Origin: JABMMZ01 sp044357345
Lineage (GTDB): Bacteria; Bacteroidota; Bacteroidia; NS11-12g; UBA955
Length of the DNA: 64,000 bases
Direction: 5' to 3'
Assembly (NCBI GenBank): GCA_044357345.1
Contig: JBIKPR010000004.1
Coordinates: 1-64,000 of the forward strand
Notes under the pieces: model-generated
What the model saw: the letters and a program-made list of their open reading frames with translations, nothing else
What the model was told of the DNA's origin: nothing
Databases searched by the model: none
Translations under genes and position numbers: made by a program
In this document: one piece after another, positions 42,815 through 51,778 of the stretch
Layout: the number at the start of each line of letters is the position of its first letter
Position numbering within the stretch: the first letter of the stretch is position 1

Positions 42815-43705
42815 CTAGAAGTTAAAGCAAGGTTGACGTCCACCATGTATACGGTATGTCAATGTCAAACCACCTATAACATACCAATCTTTGGTTGCTG
42901 AATTTCCTCTTACATCACCATTTTCAAATGGCGCTAGTCCCACTTCCATACTTCTGTCTTTTAAAGCGACAGCCATTGGTCCACTTGCACCTCCAACAAT
43001 AATATTGTCTACATAGATTGATGAAACATCATCCAGATAATCTGTGAAAGTTTTTCTCATTCCAAATTCAAAACCAAATGCCCAATAATCATCCAACTGC
43101 CATTTAGCGCCTATACCAACTGGAACACTTAATTGGGTTAATGAGTATCTTCTTTTGTCGTTAAATTTAGTGGTCTCTTGTCCTTCTGTTCCCAATGGTT
43201 GCAATTCAATCCAATCTCCATCCTGCGCTTGCAAAGTTGGATCCATCATATACGTTTGGTACTTAAATTGTGCTTTGGGGTTAAAACGAAATACAGAAAT
43301 ACCAGCAAATAAATATGGTGACCATCCGTAAGATGTCTTGGTTTGCTCATACCCTAATATATTCCATTCTCCTTGAACAGAAAACTCTATGATGTCCGAT
43401 TTGAAGCTTAAATTTCTTCTACTTCTATATGGGTCTGATGCAAAGTTTTTGTCTGATCCTTCAATTTTGCCATAAATAGCTGTGCCTTTGAAGGTCAAAT
43501 AAGGGCCGTAGTTGTATCGGCAAATCAACCCGCCCGCAAACTTGGTCTTATTCCACAATGGCATATAGCCATCGGTAAGTTCACCCATATAGTTTGATCC
43601 TCCTAAGTAAGGACCGAAATCAAGAGAGCTTACTTTCTTTTGAGAGAATGCCATAAATGGCATTAAAAGCAGCAGGTTTAGGGTTATAATTGATCTATTT
43701 TTCAT
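42815..43705 (-). CDS. DUF6089 outer-membrane protein (PorG-like), copy 1
   Basis: A 296-residue predicted beta-barrel, paralogue of the next gene. It has the signal peptide MKNRSIITLNLLLLMPFMAF, then DFGPYLGGSNYMGELTDGY, CRYNYGPYLTFKG, NDKRRYSLTQLSVPVGIG and the shared FRKTFTDYLDDVSS block. Both copies keep the GTEGQ motif mid-protein. Location next to uppS-bamA and the presence of four T9SS cargo genes in the window fit a PorG-like role. The two copies have clearly diverged, so the duplication is old. Confidence 0.78.
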   Translation of the reverse strand: MKNRSIITLNLLLLMPFMAFSQKKVSSLDFGPYLGGSNYMGELTDGYMPLWNKTKFAGGLICRYNYGPYLTFKGTAIYGKIEGSDKNFASDPYRSRRNLSFKSDIIEFSVQGEWNILGYEQTKTSYGWSPYLFAGISVFRFNPKAQFKYQTYMMDPTLQAQDGDWIELQPLGTEGQETTKFNDKRRYSLTQLSVPVGIGAKWQLDDYWAFGFEFGMRKTFTDYLDDVSSIYVDNIIVGGASGPMAVALKDRSMEVGLAPFENGDVRGNSATKDWYVIGGLTLTYRIHGGRQPCFNF

Positions 43706-43851
43706 CGACGCATAAAAAACAATTTACGAAATTAGTACTTTTCAATGATAAAACGAAAAAACCGAGGATTTATTTTACGAATAGAAAACCTTTCACTTTT
43801 CAAGTCCATGCACTAGACCATTAAGTTTTGCCTACGAAAGCAAAGATAGAG

Positions 43852-46800
43852 CTATCGAATGAGGTAAAAGTACCCTCTTACGTAGCGCCATGGCGTTTTC
43901 TTGCCTTTGTATTTAATGAGGTAAACAAAATAATCCGTTTGACATAAAAGCCCTTTATAAGTTCCATCCCAACCCGATCGGGCATCATCCGTTTCAAAGA
44001 CCTTTTCTCCCCAACGGTTGTATATCTGAATATTTGCCGTTTGAATTGATCCAGAATTGATTCTAAAAACATCATTGCTTCCATCGTCATTCGGCGTAAA
44101 AGCTGTTGGGATAAATAAAGTCAATGTATCCAAAACACAAATCTTCACTTTAAAACTATCGCTGCAAGATCCTTCATTCTTGATTTTTAAAGTAATGGTG
44201 TATTCATCAGTATCACCTTGGTATGTATGCGCTGGATTGCTGGCTGGGTCGTATGGAATTTTAGTTCCATCTCCAAAATCCCAAAACCCAGTTATGCCGC
44301 CTTCGCTTAAATTGATTATTTGCAAAAGCGCATTGTTGCTGTACAAACATTGTCCCGCTGGTGAACTGTTGAAATATGCCCGTATTCTTGGATATCCAGG
44401 AATGGTCGCTACCGTATCATAAACACACATCGTTTGGGTATTTTGAACCTTCACTTTATACGTTGTGCCTACTGCTGCTGAAATACTCGATGTCTTTTGT
44501 GCTGGAATTGTATTCCACAAGTAACTATAAGGCCCTGCTCCATTCATTACCAAATTGGCAAATCCAATATTCCCGAAACATTGCTTAGGACTTGTATTTA
44601 CCGTTCCATAAAATGGTGGGTGCACATAAATTTGTTTAATTTTAACCACAGAATCGCTGCAACCATCTTTCAAAACGACCCTGTAATTTACAGTTTTCCT
44701 CGGTTGAATATAAATATTCTGGACGTTAAATGCACCATTGCTCCATTGCAAATTATAAGTCCCTGTTCCACCCTTGGCAATGGTGCTTAAGGTAACGGGC
44801 ACGCTCGGGCAAACGGTATCTTTATCTGACACTAAAGCAAGTTTTAATGTATCTCCAACATCGAGTGTGAAACTGCTGCTGTTGGTGCATTTACCTGTAC
44901 CTACTTTGTATACTATTTTGTGATTCCCCGTTCCCGCCTTCGAAGGATTGAAAGTGTTTCCTACAACACCAGAACCACTCAAAATACCACCGAGTGGACT
45001 AAGCCCCAAATTCACCACCGTATCGCGCATACAATAATTGGCAACTAAACCTGTAATGCTTGGATTGGGCAAAGGATTTACAGTTACAAATATTGTATCT
45101 TGGCATTTGCCAGGCAGGCTAAACAATATGCGGTGTTTGCCAGCTTTAGCAACAGAAGGACTAAACATTCCCGATATCGCATTCGTAATTCCTGGACCTG
45201 AAAAACTCCCTTTTCCAGTATTGTTTTTTAATTTGAATGGATCATCTGCCACACAAAATACGGTGTCTTTTTGTATATCCGCCCTTGGGTAAACATAAAT
45301 AATTATGGTATCCTTGCAAGCATTTGCATCAGCAACAATCTGATTGTATGTGCCTCTGCCGGCAAGCGCGGGACTGAATTTCTGGTAATACAAACTACTC
45401 CCCACAATGCCTTTACTACCTGTGAACATCGCATTCCATGGATCGTTAAATAAATATTGATAACGCATAAAATAGGCTGTGTCACTCACACAATTTTTAA
45501 CTGTGTCGGCATAAAACCGGGTGTAACGCAAATACATTATTTTATTGTCCTTACACCCATTCTTGGCATGATAGGTCAATATTGAAGACACAAAGGTTGA
45601 GCGACTAGGGACCTTAAACGAATCAGCGGCAAAAGTGCCCCCAATCGAATCGACTATGCCTTTTCCTGTCCAAAACCCGCCAGCTGGAAGTCCGGCAGGC
45701 AAGGTTCTCAAACCGGCATCTGGACAAGCAATTTCATCCCAACGTGCATCCACATCTTGTATTGTTCTTTGCAGGGTATCTCTGCATCCATTGATTGCAT
45801 AAATATACAATTTATTTCCCGCTCCAGCTGTGTTGGGCGAATTGATTCCTAATCGGCTATTGCTGATTGATGGCCCCGTCCAAATACCACCTAATGGATA
45901 AAACTTTAAAGTATCTGCACTTACCGATTTGCACAAGGTATCAAATTGCTTAATCACCAAGCCATCAATGTTAATGGTCTTTTTACTGCTGCAGCCATTC
46001 CAAGTATAAGTAACAACAAAAGAACCCGCTGTATTGGGTGGTGTTACAATACCTGAGGCATTGATGTTTGGGCCAGACCACGTGCCTCCACTTGGAGTGA
46101 AATTCGTAACTAAAAACGGCGCAGTTCCTGGACAAGCCGCATTTGGTGCGCCCGCATTGATTGCTTTTACCGTAACTATTACAGAATCTCTACATGATCC
46201 TACCGCGTAATACGCTTTAAATATACCACCGCCTGAAACTCCAGGATCAAACGTTCCATTCGCTGAATTGCTAATGCCAGTGCCCGACCAAGTCCCTCCG
46301 CTCGGTTGAGCACTTAAATTAAATGCTGAAGCTGATTGACAAACTGTGGTGTCATTTTGTGCAACAGGTGGATCTAAAACCAAAATATCGACAGTGTCTC
46401 TAGCTGGCAATGATACCCCATCGTTAACTTCTAAGATGTATTGTGTGCTTGTTGTGGGACAGACGGTTTTTGGTGGCGCACCAGTTAAGCCCCCACTGAT
46501 CCAATTGTACGCATAGTTGCTTGAATTCCCTCCACTTAAAACAGCTGTCAACACTGCGCAAGAGCCTTTACATAAAATGGTTCTATTCGTTTTCAAAACC
46601 AAATTAATTGGACAATCTGTTATTTTGAAATTAAGCTTAGCGTTAATTTTCCATATACTATCGCAGGCATCTTTAAAAGATGAATTGAAATTGAGTAGGT
46701 AATTTCCACTTCTATTCAAGCCAGAGACAAAAAAAACATCGAAGGTATTGCTTTCGTTTTTTGAGTCGCAATTTATAGCCGTTACATTTGATATTATCGT

Positions 46801-47394
46801 TGACAATGCACCACTCAATTTGAAATTTGCAGCCTTTACTGAATCACAGTTAAACTTCTGGTCGAGCACCACCCGAATCTTGTTTGAATTACACGTTGGG
46901 TCGGCAATTGCAGAAAACTTAGGTTGTGGCACTGAGGTGATCTTTGCTTCCCAATTTAAGTCCCATCCATCGCAAACTATATTGGCATCCGAATGAAAAT
47001 AAAATGTAACACAAGAATCGCTGGCATTTATAGCAATTGGATTGTTAATGGTTCCTGTATAGGTTCTTAACAATGTTCCATTGGTGTCATTGCCTTTGTA
47101 AACCCTTAGATAATCTGAAATCGATTCACTGCAAAACGGTCCGTTAAACTTGATATTGATAATACTCGCTCCTTTAACACAAACGGTAAAAATCAAATTT
47201 TCGTTGTTTGCATATTTTTTGGCCGACTGTTTATTTCCCTCGCTATCGGTTAACTTGCCTTTGCATGCATACACTTTGGCATTGGCCATTTTATAGGTGG
47301 TTTGTGCAAAACCAAACTGAACAAAAAACACAGACAAAAACAGAATCAAAAATTGATTCACAGCTTTCATTCCATATGCCTTGACACTTTTCAA
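43852..47394 (-). CDS. CUB-domain cell-surface protein with type B T9SS sorting domain
   Basis: An 1180-residue secreted protein: signal peptide (about 1-30, FFVQFGFAQ); an N-terminal CUB-like domain (about 33-152: VYACKGKLTDSEG, INIKFNGPFC, YLRVYKGNDTNG, CVTFYFHSD); an Ig-like region; then a series of about 70-residue repeats with GGxWxGxGI cores (GGTWSGTGISNS, GGIWTGPSISNS, GGFWTGKGIVDS); a PKD-like domain with FWDFGDGTKIP; and a type B T9SS domain of about 90 residues (IPTAFTPNDDGSNDVF, IYNRWGEKVF). It starts 2 bases after the preceding lipoprotein gene and is the last member of the six-gene operon from 51529. Confidence 0.88.
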   Translation of the reverse strand: MKSVKAYGMKAVNQFLILFLSVFFVQFGFAQTTYKMANAKVYACKGKLTDSEGNKQSAKKYANNENLIFTVCVKGASIINIKFNGPFCSESISDYLRVYKGNDTNGTLLRTYTGTINNPIAINASDSCVTFYFHSDANIVCDGWDLNWEAKITSVPQPKFSAIADPTCNSNKIRVVLDQKFNCDSVKAANFKLSGALSTIISNVTAINCDSKNESNTFDVFFVSGLNRSGNYLLNFNSSFKDACDSIWKINAKLNFKITDCPINLVLKTNRTILCKGSCAVLTAVLSGGNSSNYAYNWISGGLTGAPPKTVCPTTSTQYILEVNDGVSLPARDTVDILVLDPPVAQNDTTVCQSASAFNLSAQPSGGTWSGTGISNSANGTFDPGVSGGGIFKAYYAVGSCRDSVIVTVKAINAGAPNAACPGTAPFLVTNFTPSGGTWSGPNINASGIVTPPNTAGSFVVTYTWNGCSSKKTINIDGLVIKQFDTLCKSVSADTLKFYPLGGIWTGPSISNSRLGINSPNTAGAGNKLYIYAINGCRDTLQRTIQDVDARWDEIACPDAGLRTLPAGLPAGGFWTGKGIVDSIGGTFAADSFKVPSRSTFVSSILTYHAKNGCKDNKIMYLRYTRFYADTVKNCVSDTAYFMRYQYLFNDPWNAMFTGSKGIVGSSLYYQKFSPALAGRGTYNQIVADANACKDTIIIYVYPRADIQKDTVFCVADDPFKLKNNTGKGSFSGPGITNAISGMFSPSVAKAGKHRILFSLPGKCQDTIFVTVNPLPNPSITGLVANYCMRDTVVNLGLSPLGGILSGSGVVGNTFNPSKAGTGNHKIVYKVGTGKCTNSSSFTLDVGDTLKLALVSDKDTVCPSVPVTLSTIAKGGTGTYNLQWSNGAFNVQNIYIQPRKTVNYRVVLKDGCSDSVVKIKQIYVHPPFYGTVNTSPKQCFGNIGFANLVMNGAGPYSYLWNTIPAQKTSSISAAVGTTYKVKVQNTQTMCVYDTVATIPGYPRIRAYFNSSPAGQCLYSNNALLQIINLSEGGITGFWDFGDGTKIPYDPASNPAHTYQGDTDEYTITLKIKNEGSCSDSFKVKICVLDTLTLFIPTAFTPNDDGSNDVFRINSGSIQTANIQIYNRWGEKVFETDDARSGWDGTYKGLLCQTDYFVYLIKYKGKKTPWRYVRGYFYLIR

Positions 47395-47396
47395 TG

Positions 47397-47834
47397 TTAT
47401 TTAGTTATTGATATGTTTGGTGTATTAATTGAATTGCTCCAATTGCCTGCCCTGTCGCGCAGTTTAACGTCAAATTGAGTCAACTCAGAATTTCCAGTCC
47501 CTAATAAAAAGGTATTTTTAATTTGCACGCGTATAATCCCTTTTATTTTAATTTCCGAGCCTGGCGGTGACAATGGCTTAACAAAGTAATAATCTGCATT
47601 GGCCAATCGTCTGTCTTTTATAAACAAATCATTTTTATTTGGATTATCTTCGCCTATATCGCCATCTGCATCGGTGTATTCAAACCGAATGACCAAACTG
47701 TCTTTGAACTCTTTAATGCTTGTTGAATTAACATCTAAAAACTTAATCAACGGCACTGAACTGACCGCTGAATCTTTGCTGCAAGAAAGAAAAGCAAACA
47801 ATATAAAAACTGGTATAAAACTATATTTCTTCAT
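47397..47834 (-). CDS. Small lipoprotein with an Ig-like fold
   Basis: A 145-residue lipoprotein: leader with lipobox FAFLSC (Cys at residue 18), then one beta-sandwich-like domain with FEYTDADGDIGED, a block common in Bacteroidota lipoproteins, and DRAGNWSN near the end. Function unknown. It is spaced 2 bases from genes on both sides, which argues strongly for a shared transcript with the cytochrome-like lipoprotein and the CUB cargo. Confidence 0.72.
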   Translation of the reverse strand: MKKYSFIPVFILFAFLSCSKDSAVSSVPLIKFLDVNSTSIKEFKDSLVIRFEYTDADGDIGEDNPNKNDLFIKDRRLANADYYFVKPLSPPGSEIKIKGIIRVQIKNTFLLGTGNSELTQFDVKLRDRAGNWSNSINTPNISITK

Positions 47835-47836
47835 GC

Positions 47837-48787
47837 TCAGTTAAGCCTCAGGGCAAAGTGTTTTACAAAGTTAAATGAAGTACTCGATGAAGGGATAAAA
47901 ACCTTGGGGTTGATTTTATCAGATGTTTCAGTTCTAACCCAAACAACATCTCCAGAAGTTCCAATATCGGCAATATTAACCGTAATGCTGTGCCAATAAT
48001 CTAGGTTAGTTCCTGATAAGCCTTTTGCATTAAAAGGATTGGTTTCTAAAACCATGTTTTGAACCTTAGTCGAATCGTAACTGTTAGGGTTTAATGAAAA
48101 ATTGATTTTCGTTCCTGTAAACTGATTCACAGGGGTTTTATCGTCGGTATAAGCCACCCAAATTTTCAAAGTATTGGTTCCGCTTGGCACCAGCAAAGGA
48201 TTATATCCACTTCTCGTCAAGGGTGTACTAGAACCATCCGCAAATGCAATTAAACCGCCAATTTGTGGAATAAAATCGATGCTATTGGCGGCATTCCCAA
48301 ATTGATCTTTGGCTCCTGCATTTATCCAATTGCTTATATTTTGAACGTATTCGTTTTTCTTATCTGTCCAATCGCTTCCCGGATCAATGGTTAATGGCAT
48401 AATCCCTTGAGAACCTGGGATAAAAACACTTAGACGGTGCAACAACATACTTTTTGCTGCATCTCCAGGAACAACACGCAAATTGAATTGAGGATTGTTG
48501 GGGTCGGTATTGGTGCTTAGACGATTAATTAAAGAATTGTATGAGCTTTCAACTGAGCGAAAATCCGGTTCAAAGTTTCCATCGTGGCAACCACTGTTCG
48601 AACAAGTTGGTTTAAAAATATTTTTGTGTAAGCCTTCTATTGAGTTGGGGTCAATGGGTTTGTTACTTATTACTGGCCCTTTATTGGTGTTATCCCAATT
48701 TTCATATGGATTCCCAGAGTTTGAACTTTTTTTACAAGCAATCAAACCCGTGAGTAAAAACAGACTTAAAATTAATTTCATCTTCAT
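47837..48787 (-). CDS. Cytochrome-c-like lipoprotein (PSCyt1-like) with CX4CH motif
   Basis: A 316-residue lipoprotein (lipobox TGLIAC). Residues about 50-160 resemble the planctomycete cytochrome domain PSCyt1: heme-type motif CSNSGCHDG (CX4CH), VVPGDAAKSMLLHRL, IMPLT with a possible distal Met ligand, and ISNWINAGAKD. The longer C-X4-C spacing is seen in some Bacteroidota lipoproteins; whether heme is really attached needs experiment. The C-terminal half (about 165-316) is an unrecognised beta domain. It starts within the last 4 bases of the DUF1501 gene. Confidence 0.75.
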   Translation of the reverse strand: MKMKLILSLFLLTGLIACKKSSNSGNPYENWDNTNKGPVISNKPIDPNSIEGLHKNIFKPTCSNSGCHDGNFEPDFRSVESSYNSLINRLSTNTDPNNPQFNLRVVPGDAAKSMLLHRLSVFIPGSQGIMPLTIDPGSDWTDKKNEYVQNISNWINAGAKDQFGNAANSIDFIPQIGGLIAFADGSSTPLTRSGYNPLLVPSGTNTLKIWVAYTDDKTPVNQFTGTKINFSLNPNSYDSTKVQNMVLETNPFNAKGLSGTNLDYWHSITVNIADIGTSGDVVWVRTETSDKINPKVFIPSSSTSFNFVKHFALRLN

Positions 48788-50124
48788 ATGCGGTCAAATA
48801 AGCTCATGGATTCAAAATCGACCAAACCAGCTGCTTTTACCTCGTCTTTAAAACCTAAAATATCGGCAATGGTCAAAGCCATATCGGTTACCTTTCCTAC
48901 AGGATTGGTTTCATTACCGACTAAAAGATTAGATGGAACATTTTGCCCAACCATACCACCAAATACACGCAATGAATTGCTGTCTCCGTGGTCGTAACCA
49001 TACCAATCATTCTCGTCTTGAATGGGGTTATGCTGTAAATTACGGCCACATTCTGGCGCAAAAGTCATAATGGTTTTGCCACTCATTTCAGGAATTTGGG
49101 TTTGTATGTAATTCCATAAAAAGCCCATGGCATGATCCGCTCTGTGCATGGCTTGCAAGTAGCCCGTATAATTGCCGTGGCATCCGTCAATATTGCTAAG
49201 GTTTACCACCAATAATTTTGGTTTAAACACGCGCAATACCTCTGCTGCATAGCCAATGGTTGAACCATCACCTCCTGAAACCGGCGGCATAGGCAATAAA
49301 CCCGAAGCTTGTCTTTGAAACGTATTGGCTATAAATTCCTTGATTTGTGTCTTCTCATCGTCGGTATTCCTAATACCTGGCATATCTCCTTTTTTGATGT
49401 TAAAGGTATTGTCCAGAAAATTTTTCATTTTATAAACAGGCTCTAGCTCCTCTTGAGGATGGTAAATTTTAGCGTTGGAAAGCGCAGCATAGCCATCGCT
49501 TCCAAAGGTTATTCCAGGGGCAAAAAAGTTAGCGCCATATTGCAACCCAAAATCTGGATGCTTGCTCGAATTTAACAAGGGAACGGAGTTGGATATGGTG
49601 TTGCCAATAAACCAAGTTTCGGTGGCTTTAAACCCACCAAATCGCCTTGCATATTCAAAAATTGTTGGGTTCATCGGTCTAACCTTCAAACCCTGGCCCT
49701 GCACTCTGCTGCCCGTAATCAATGAATTCAAACCACCATAATGCCCTCCAGATATGGCCCGCATTTCTTGAAAAATAGTGCCTTGTTTTTGCAAAGACTG
49801 TGAAAGAATTCTTGGAATGGGTTGGCTACCATTAGTCTGTCCTGCCGGTGTCAGTCCATAGGCTATTTTAGATGCAGGGGCAGCGCCTTCAAGCATATTG
49901 TACAAAATATTCCCTTCAACATTATAGCCTTGGCTATCGGCCAAATACCTTTGTAAAATGGAGTCTTGTTGACGCAATCCGCCTCCGAATATCACCAACA
50001 CCACATGGTCGGCTTTCGGTGCATTGGTCCGGGCAAACAAACGTCCCGAAGGAAGAATGTAGGGCAAGACCATACCGCCTGCGGCAAGTGTTGCTGATTT
50101 GATGACAAATTCTCTTCTTTTCAT
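48784..50124 (-). CDS. DUF1501 family protein with Tat signal
   Basis: A 446-residue exported protein. A twin-arginine signal MKRREFVIKSATLAAGGM opens it. The body has the alkaline-phosphatase-superfamily layout of DUF1501: SNIDGCHGNYTGYLQAMHRA, MTFAPECGRNLQHN and YGYDHGDSNSLRVFGGM supply the likely metal-binding Asp/His residues. The usual N-terminal GGxSHxDxxD reads GGGLRQQDSILQ, so one metal-site element differs. No substrate is known for the family as far as I can say. It begins 9 bases after the preceding lipoprotein gene and overlaps the cytochrome-like gene by 4. Confidence 0.85.
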   Translation of the reverse strand: MKRREFVIKSATLAAGGMVLPYILPSGRLFARTNAPKADHVVLVIFGGGLRQQDSILQRYLADSQGYNVEGNILYNMLEGAAPASKIAYGLTPAGQTNGSQPIPRILSQSLQKQGTIFQEMRAISGGHYGGLNSLITGSRVQGQGLKVRPMNPTIFEYARRFGGFKATETWFIGNTISNSVPLLNSSKHPDFGLQYGANFFAPGITFGSDGYAALSNAKIYHPQEELEPVYKMKNFLDNTFNIKKGDMPGIRNTDDEKTQIKEFIANTFQRQASGLLPMPPVSGGDGSTIGYAAEVLRVFKPKLLVVNLSNIDGCHGNYTGYLQAMHRADHAMGFLWNYIQTQIPEMSGKTIMTFAPECGRNLQHNPIQDENDWYGYDHGDSNSLRVFGGMVGQNVPSNLLVGNETNPVGKVTDMALTIADILGFKDEVKAAGLVDFESMSLFDRI

Positions 50125-50133
50125 AGGTTTGAT

Positions 50134-50637
50134 TTAATAGAACATATATTCATCGGATGCGGCAAACGCAGTATAAACCAGCTCCGGTCTAAAATTAGGA
50201 TTGGATTTGTTGGCATTGATAAAATTGGTAAACCAAGTTTTCTCTGCCTCGGTTGGTCTGCGGATAAAAAAGCGGATAAAGGTTTCCTCAATAAACCGTT
50301 CAGTGCTGTCTGTCATCATTTTCCTGCTAGGCAATTTGACATTGGCACTGTTCATATAGTTGCTGATGATAACTTCATTGATTAATGACTTGTCACCACA
50401 ACTTTGCATCACCCTGTCGGTGCGGCTTAATTCGTTAATGGAAGAAGGTTTTTGAAATAAATTGGTACTTAAGATGCTGTGAAATTCTATATTTGATTTC
50501 GACTTGTCCTTGTCCAAATTATTCCCATAGGTATTGGTATCCACTACCTCATAGGTATTGGTGTCCTTCTTTTTGCAGGCCGAAACCCCAATCAGCAAAA
50601 GCAGGAAAAAAGTCAGTTTAAAAGTGTGCGTATTCAT
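50134..50637 (-). CDS. Lipoprotein resembling the C-terminal part of DUF1553
   Basis: A 167-residue lipoprotein (lipobox LIGVSAC). The mature part ends with FIRFFIRRPTEAEKTWF and TAFAASDEYMFY, which resembles the closing segment of DUF1553 proteins (R-PTxxE, then SxEF). It starts 20 bases inside the preceding gene. The similarity is by eye and moderate. It could equally be called DUF4214-like. Confidence 0.6.
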   Translation of the reverse strand: MNTHTFKLTFFLLLLIGVSACKKKDTNTYEVVDTNTYGNNLDKDKSKSNIEFHSILSTNLFQKPSSINELSRTDRVMQSCGDKSLINEVIISNYMNSANVKLPSRKMMTDSTERFIEETFIRFFIRRPTEAEKTWFTNFINANKSNPNFRPELVYTAFAASDEYMFY

Positions 50638-51529
50638 CGCTTGCTAAAATATTTTCTTGTACATTTTGTAAACTTTTATTGGTATAAAAATCCATTATCA
50701 GGTTATATGACTCTTGGGTTGTTGGTTCTCTACCCACTAAAGTTAAGTAACACCATTTGATTATTCCTTCATAATACTCTCTAGAATTGCACAGCATTTT
50801 GCAATAAGAGGGTTTGTTGTCTGCAAAGGCGCCAAACAAACTGCCTCCCTTTCCTGATTCGATAATCGGATAAGCAATAGCGAATTCATCGCGGGTTGGG
50901 AAACGGAAAAACAAATCATCGAAAGAAGCATTCACAAAATTCAAGGAATTCATATTGATGACATCGTAAATCGGATTGTCAAGCATGGCTGCGTACATAT
51001 CGGAAATGCCAATAATGCCTAACTGATAAAGCCGTCTCGATTTCAGAACATTTTGACAACGGTTAATGGTTAGCATGGCAGAAAACACCCCTACCGAATC
51101 GCCGTTTAGTCGAGCCGATAGCACAGCAAACTGTGCATTGCCAATTTGTTGGTAAAACTCCTCCTCTCCGGCCCCCTCTAGCAACCTAGCCTTACTTAAA
51201 TCGTACAATCTTTGGTAATAGGCTCTTTTGTATGAAGAATCGCCAGGAACATATATAGAATCCGTCATCAATCTTCTAATCAATGACTTTCGAACATCAT
51301 AGTTCAAATCACCACCACGCAATACAGCCAAGTCGCGTATCACTTCGTTATCGAGAGGTTCGCGCCCTAATAAATCAATATACAAGCGGTTGATGTAATT
51401 CTCAACTTTAACCGTAGGCACATCGTCGTAATTTTTGGGCGTATTGTTAGGCACAAGAACATCAGAATTCTTACAAGAAACGCCATACAATAGAAAAAGA
51501 ATAAATAAGAACCGTCTGTTTTTCTTCAT
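50618..51529 (-). CDS. DUF1549-like lipoprotein
   Basis: About 303 residues from MKKNRRFLFILFLLYG with lipobox YGVSC. This start (51529) is chosen because it opens a proper leader and lies 33 bases after the promoter. The mature part begins VENYINRLYIDLLGREPLDNE, like the DUF1549 opening (RLYxDLxGxxPTxxE). It ends with YLTLVGREPTTQESYNLIM and ILASDEYAHF, like DUF1553 or DUF4214. First gene of the six-gene operon ending at 43852. Confidence 0.65.
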   Translation of the reverse strand: MKKNRRFLFILFLLYGVSCKNSDVLVPNNTPKNYDDVPTVKVENYINRLYIDLLGREPLDNEVIRDLAVLRGGDLNYDVRKSLIRRLMTDSIYVPGDSSYKRAYYQRLYDLSKARLLEGAGEEEFYQQIGNAQFAVLSARLNGDSVGVFSAMLTINRCQNVLKSRRLYQLGIIGISDMYAAMLDNPIYDVINMNSLNFVNASFDDLFFRFPTRDEFAIAYPIIESGKGGSLFGAFADNKPSYCKMLCNSREYYEGIIKWCYLTLVGREPTTQESYNLIMDFYTNKSLQNVQENILASDEYAHF

Positions 51530-51561
51530 AGGCTGAACTAAAATTGTTGTCTTATGTTCAA

Positions 51562-51593
51562 CAAACATAAGGAATTATTTTAACTTTTGCAAA
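51562..51593 (-). promoter_or_regulatory. Bacteroidota promoter of the DUF1549/DUF1501 operon
   Basis: On the minus strand: TTTG (51593-51590), exactly 20 bases, TATGTTTG (51569-51562), then ATG at 51529. Both elements and the spacing match the consensus, as in the DUF177 operon promoter. Confidence 0.78.
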
Positions 51594-51778
51594 TTAAAAG
51601 GAAACAAAACACTTGTTGAAACAACTGATATTCAATAAATAAGACAAACTCGATTTCATATTCCAAGGTCTAAAAACAAAAATAAAGCATTGATTTACAA
51701 ACGTTTGAAATTACATTCAAAACCATAAGCAACTATACTTAGGTCCTTTCGTCTAAAAAGAGTTAAAACTCAACGCTT

